A stretch of 9,274 nt of DNA from Burkholderiaceae bacterium. GTDB taxonomy: Bacteria > Pseudomonadota > Gammaproteobacteria > Burkholderiales > Burkholderiaceae_C. The notes under the pieces are model-generated. The model was not told where the DNA came from. It searched no databases and worked only from the letters and a program-made list of their open reading frames with translations. The stretch is from positions 1-9,274 of the forward strand of contig JALQVJ010000058.1 in assembly GCA_023260355.1 (NCBI GenBank), in the 5' to 3' direction. Position numbers and translations under genes: made by a program. Of this stretch, positions 6,521 to 9,274 are shown piece after piece. Each line of letters begins with the position of its first letter. Positions within the stretch are counted from its first letter, which is position 1.

Positions 6521-6854
6521 TTCGATTCAAAAGGGTGGGGAATAGGCGCGCGCCCCCAACCACGCAGGCCAAACCGACAGCATCCGCAACAAAATCGGCG
6601 ATGTCGCCTGACCTCCAGGGTAAGAGCGCCTGAATGCATTCCACTGCGGCCCCGTACAGCAACAAGATCCCGCTCACCCGAGTCAAATTGGACCTCGCCC
6701 AATCGGCCCACAACGCTGCGATGGCCAACGCCGCGAATCCCAATGCATGCTGCGCCTTGTCCCAAAACTGAAAGGCTTTGGGCACACTGTCGCCCGGTAC
6801 CAGCATCAAGACAGTCGCGCAAATCCAAAGGCCGTAAAAGACCCGCTTGCGCAA
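6489..6854 (-). CDS. VanZ-like family membrane protein
   Basis: A small membrane protein of about 121 residues with four hydrophobic segments, resembling the VanZ-like family. A conserved acidic/His pattern (WDKAQHALGFAALA) lies in the first half and DIADFVADAVG before the last helix. VanZ itself gives low-level teicoplanin resistance, but most chromosomal relatives have no known role and no resistance is implied here. Two TTG starts are possible, at 6860 and 6854. GGAGG at 6866-6862 is only 1 nt from the first but 7 nt from the second, so 6854 is chosen. That GGAGG lies inside the last codons of the pirin gene, whose stop at 6857 comes just before this start, implying translational coupling. 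The 3' end overlaps the convergent exporter gene. Confidence 0.82.
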   Translation of the reverse strand: MRKRVFYGLWICATVLMLVPGDSVPKAFQFWDKAQHALGFAALAIAALWADWARSNLTRVSGILLLYGAAVECIQALLPWRSGDIADFVADAVGLACVVGGARLFPTLLNRIRPASHPKSV

Positions 6855-6856
6855 GC

Positions 6857-7720
6857 TCAAGCCTCCATTCGCCCGAACTTTCCGGACTCAAAGTCTCGGA
6901 TCGCCTGCATGATCTCTTCTCGGGTGTTCATGACAAAGGGGCCGTAACCGACCACGGGTTCTTGGATCGGTTGACCCGCAAGCAGCAACACCATCGCATC
7001 GGACTCTGGGTGCAATGCGATATCCTCACCCGCGCGCTCAAAGTTGATCACCTGCGCTGGGCCCACGCGCTGACCGCCGACGAGCAAATGTCCCTCAAGG
7101 ACAACCACTTGGGTGTTCCACCCTGCCGGCACAGCGAGTCGAACCTCTTTGCCCGCATTCAATTTCGCATCGGCCACACACAGCGGCGAGAACGTGTGCG
7201 CGGGTCCCTGGTGGTCGCCGAATTGACCACCAATCAAACGCAACGTCCCTGCGTCGTCGGCGAGGTCAATATGCGGCATTTGATTGGCCAGGATGGACTG
7301 GTAGCCCGCGGGGGTCATTTTCGACGCAGCAGGCAAATTGACCCAAAGCTGCACCATTTGCAACACGCCGCCTCGGGCAGTGAATGTCGGTGAATGAAAC
7401 TCTTGATGCAGGATACCGCCACCAGCCGTCATCCACTGCACATCGCCTGGCCCTATGGTGCCACCGCCGCCGCTAGAGTCCTGGTGTGAAACCTCACCGT
7501 GGTAAACGATGGTCACCGTTTCAATGCCACGGTGCGGGTGGACACCCACACCCCGAGGCTGTTGCGCCGGCGCAAACTCATACGGACCGGCAAAGTCCAA
7601 CAGCAAAAAAGGACTGATCGCGTCGGTGTGCTCGTGATACGAGAACAGCGAGCGCACTGGGAAACCGTCGCCCACCCAGTGGCCAGAAGGCGGATCAAAT
7701 ACTCGGCTGACTGATTTCAT
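6857..7720 (-). CDS. Pirin family protein, longer subfamily
   Basis: A 287-residue bicupin, distinct from the shorter pirin at 3932-4630. The metal ligands are all present: H61 and H63 in GVHPHRGIE, H105 and E107 in GGILHQE. DVQWMTAGGGILHQE is the family's best-conserved stretch, and the C-terminal cupin ends in a pirin C-terminal region with FVMNTREEIMQAIRDFESGKFG. The open frame extends 20 codons upstream to 7780, but the family normally begins close to the ATG at 7720, which precedes MKSVSRVFDPPSG. Function is unassigned beyond a metal-binding cupin, possibly dioxygenase-like. The stop codon sits within the ribosome-binding region of the VanZ-like gene. A region with nested inverted repeats lies upstream. 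Confidence 0.92.
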   Translation of the reverse strand: MKSVSRVFDPPSGHWVGDGFPVRSLFSYHEHTDAISPFLLLDFAGPYEFAPAQQPRGVGVHPHRGIETVTIVYHGEVSHQDSSGGGGTIGPGDVQWMTAGGGILHQEFHSPTFTARGGVLQMVQLWVNLPAASKMTPAGYQSILANQMPHIDLADDAGTLRLIGGQFGDHQGPAHTFSPLCVADAKLNAGKEVRLAVPAGWNTQVVVLEGHLLVGGQRVGPAQVINFERAGEDIALHPESDAMVLLLAGQPIQEPVVGYGPFVMNTREEIMQAIRDFESGKFGRMEA

Positions 7721-7773
7721 TGAATGCTCTGCTTGAGTTGGCAATCCTCTATTTTGCGACAGGCCTCGGCATG

Positions 7774-7818
7774 GGGTCACACAGAGGTCTCAAGCCCCCT
7801 GCTCGACAGGGGTGACCC
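7774..7818. repeat. Nested inverted repeats between the CoA-transferase and pirin genes
   Basis: An outer pair GGGTCAC (7774-7780) and GTGACCC (7812-7818) encloses an inner hairpin CCCCTG (7796-7801), loop CTCGA, CAGGGG (7807-7812). The arms share base 7812, so the two structures cannot both form fully. No T-tract follows on either strand. This could be an operator, a Rho-dependent end or an mRNA structure. Confidence 0.4.
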
Positions 7819-7871
7819 TCTCGGCGTATCGCGGCGATCCGTGGTGCACGGCGACGCCCGAATCAGCTAAG

Positions 7872-8900
7872 TCAGCGAAGGGGTAGAAACCTGGGGGCAG
7901 CCTCAGTCTGAATGCCCCCAAAAGAATCCGCCAAGAAGAGGCCGCGCGCTCGGTTGTGGGGGTGTTGTGCTGCCTCGGTCATCGAAAGCACAGGCGCAAA
8001 GCAAACGTCCGTGCCCTCAAACACGTCGCACCAATGGGTTTGGGTATGCGATGCGATTTGATCTTGCAATCGCTGCTTGAGTGCTGGCCACTGAGACTTG
8101 TCGTATTGAGATGCGGGGTCGACATCTGTCCAACCCAATTTTTCCAACAACAAGGCATAGAACTGCGGCTCAAGTGCGCCAAGACTGATGTGTCGACCGT
8201 CGGAGCACGTGTACACATCGTAAAAAGGCGAGTCGTGAAACGCACTCGGCTCTGGCCCTCCTAGGCCGCCACTGGCAGCCACCCACTGGGCAAGCCCGCC
8301 CAATGCAGCCATCGTATCGAGGATTGCGGCATCAACCACACACCCCGCCCCAGTTGCTCTGGCTTGCCACAACGCGCTGACGATCCCAAATGCCATCGCC
8401 AAGGCACCACCGGCATCCCCCAACACAGTGGGGGGAATGATGGGGCGCTCGCCGGGACGCGCGGACAGGGAGAGCGCGCCGCTGAGCGCAACATAATTGA
8501 CATCGTGCCCGGCGGCGTGCGCCAAGGGGCCAGTTTGGCCCCAACCCGTCATGCGTGCATAGATCAAGGTTGGATGTGACACTGCAAACACTTCGGGACC
8601 AAGACCCAACCTCTCCATGACGCCAGGGCGATTCCCCTCGATCAGCACATCAGCCGATTCAACCAAGGCTTTGGCCTGTGCCACATGGTCGGCATTTTTA
8701 AGGTTGAGCTCGACCACCTGTTTCCCGCGACGAAGCGGATTGCTCGACTCGCTCTTGCCCAAACGCTGATTGACGACACCCGCGCCTGGCCTGGCGATGA
8801 CGGTGACGTCGGCGCCCATGTCGGCCAACATCCTCGCGCCCAAAGGCCCTGGCCCTATGCCCTCAAATTCGACAACGCGCACGCCACTCAACGGTTTCAT
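7872..8900 (-). CDS. CaiB/BaiF CoA-transferase family protein, probable alpha-methylacyl-CoA racemase
   Basis: A 342-residue family III CoA-transferase-fold protein most like alpha-methylacyl-CoA racemase, which epimerises 2-methylacyl-CoA esters through an enolate. Residues matching the mycobacterial racemase active site are visible: R91 (GNRPGVMERLG), H132 and D133 (GHDVNY), D162 (GDAGGA) and E244 (GALEPQFY). The N-terminal motif GPGPLGARMLADMGADV is classical. The ATG at 8900 is chosen because AAGGA lies 8 nt upstream and the protein then starts just before GVRVVEFEG; the frame itself extends back to 8957. Family members are usually about 360-380 residues, and this one stops right after AAPRF, so the C-terminal tail appears short by some 20-35 residues. 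A CoA transferase role cannot be excluded. Confidence 0.88.
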   Translation of the reverse strand: MKPLSGVRVVEFEGIGPGPLGARMLADMGADVTVIARPGAGVVNQRLGKSESSNPLRRGKQVVELNLKNADHVAQAKALVESADVLIEGNRPGVMERLGLGPEVFAVSHPTLIYARMTGWGQTGPLAHAAGHDVNYVALSGALSLSARPGERPIIPPTVLGDAGGALAMAFGIVSALWQARATGAGCVVDAAILDTMAALGGLAQWVAASGGLGGPEPSAFHDSPFYDVYTCSDGRHISLGALEPQFYALLLEKLGWTDVDPASQYDKSQWPALKQRLQDQIASHTQTHWCDVFEGTDVCFAPVLSMTEAAQHPHNRARGLFLADSFGGIQTEAAPRFLPLR

Positions 8901-8967
8901 TTCCCGAATCCTTCCATTCATTTTGAGGTCACTCAGCAGCCTCCGATTGCAAGGCATCTATCCAGGC

Positions 8968-8983
8968 CGCAGGTTGCCCTGCG
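8968..8983. repeat. Short inverted repeat after the methyltransferase gene
   Basis: CGCAGG and CCTGCG form a 6-bp stem with a TTGC loop, 15 bp beyond the minus-strand stop codon at 8999. There is no T-tract, so it is at best a weak or Rho-assisted end. It may have no function. Confidence 0.3.
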
Positions 8984-8998
8984 CGACACGGCGTCTGC

Positions 8999-9274
8999 TC
9001 AAAGAGCTCGCTCTAGCTTGAGCAATGCTTCCTTTCGCCAAAGTCCGCCAGCGTAGCCTGTCAACTGGCCACTGGCCCCCATCACGCGATGACATGGCAC
9101 CACTATCGATAAAGGATTGCGTCCGATGGCCGCACCCACAGCACGTGCCGAATTGGGGCGCCCAAGGCGTTCGGCCAACGCGCCATATGTGGTTGTGCGG
9201 GTGGGCTCGATCGACTGGAGGGCGCGCCAGACGCCTTGCTGAAAAGGTGTGCCCATCGAGAGATCCAAAGGGAC
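8999..9274 (-). CDS. Methylated-DNA--protein-cysteine methyltransferase, C-terminal part (runs off right edge)
   Basis: The last 91 residues of an Ogt/AdaB-type DNA repair protein that takes the alkyl group from O6-alkylguanine onto its own cysteine. The active-site motif VPCHRV is present and intact. It is preceded by the helix-turn-helix with the arginine finger ([13 protein letters not shown]) and followed by [17 protein letters not shown], the usual C-terminal lock. The visible part begins with [16 protein letters not shown], the start of the DNA-binding domain. The variable N-terminal domain lies beyond the window. The frame is open to the last base. The CoA-transferase-like gene begins 98 bp downstream on the same strand, with no strong terminator between, so read-through is possible. 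Confidence 0.95.
   Translation of the reverse strand, partial: VPLDLSMGTPFQQGVWRALQSIEPTRTTTYGALAERLGRPNSARAVGAAIGRNPLSIVVPCHRVMGASGQLTGYAGGLWRKEALLKLERAL

Noticed and set aside
7721..7780. Upstream start adding 20 residues to the second pirin
   Set aside because: The extension is unlike other pirins, and the internal ATG at 7720 gives the usual N-terminus.
7787..7890. Frameshifted continuation of the racemase tail
   Set aside because: The open alternative frame gives a product with no resemblance to the family's C-terminus, so I report only a short tail and do not call a pseudogene.
1..9274. Mobile elements, CRISPR arrays, tRNA or other RNA genes
   Set aside because: No transposase or integrase motifs, no regularly spaced repeats, no terminal repeats with target duplications and no tRNA-like cloverleaf were seen on either strand.

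Overview
The window is about 57-60% GC by eye and reads as ordinary chromosome from a beta-proteobacterium, most likely Burkholderiales and perhaps Comamonadaceae. That placement rests on the style of the proteins and the gene neighbourhoods; no database search was run. There is no rRNA, tRNA, CRISPR array, insertion sequence or phage gene. Eleven protein-coding genes are supported, two of them cut by the window edges.

Left region (1-1452): a divergent pair. A FAD-dependent amine-oxidase-like protein (partial, minus strand) faces a MerR-type regulator with a C-terminal cobalamin-binding domain of the CarH/LitR kind (plus strand). The 153 bp between them hold two back-to-back promoters whose -35 regions lie in the same 9-bp sequence, in inverted orientation. 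There is also a 15-bp palindrome just before the regulator's start codon and a separate 17-bp perfect inverted repeat in the oxidoreductase leader. This looks like a light- or B12-responsive switch controlling a membrane-lipid modification locus that continues off the left edge. It is the most interesting part of the window.

Middle region (1617-6520): a minus-strand pair (DUF599 membrane protein, then an NDUFA9-like atypical SDR) precedes a redox module. In that module a LysR regulator (plus) is divergent from a YhhW-type pirin and a WrbA-like flavodoxin (minus). The flavodoxin gene ends in a clear intrinsic terminator. A TauE/SafE-type exporter follows the LysR gene on the same strand.

Right region (6489-9274): all minus strand. 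It runs from a 6-O-alkylguanine-DNA methyltransferase (partial) to a CaiB/AMACR-type CoA transferase or racemase with a short C-terminus, a second pirin of the longer subfamily, and a VanZ-like membrane protein. The VanZ-like gene is translationally coupled to the pirin and overlaps the exporter gene tail to tail.

Apart from the left regulatory region, the gene content is conventional. I found no multi-gene system that I would call undescribed.
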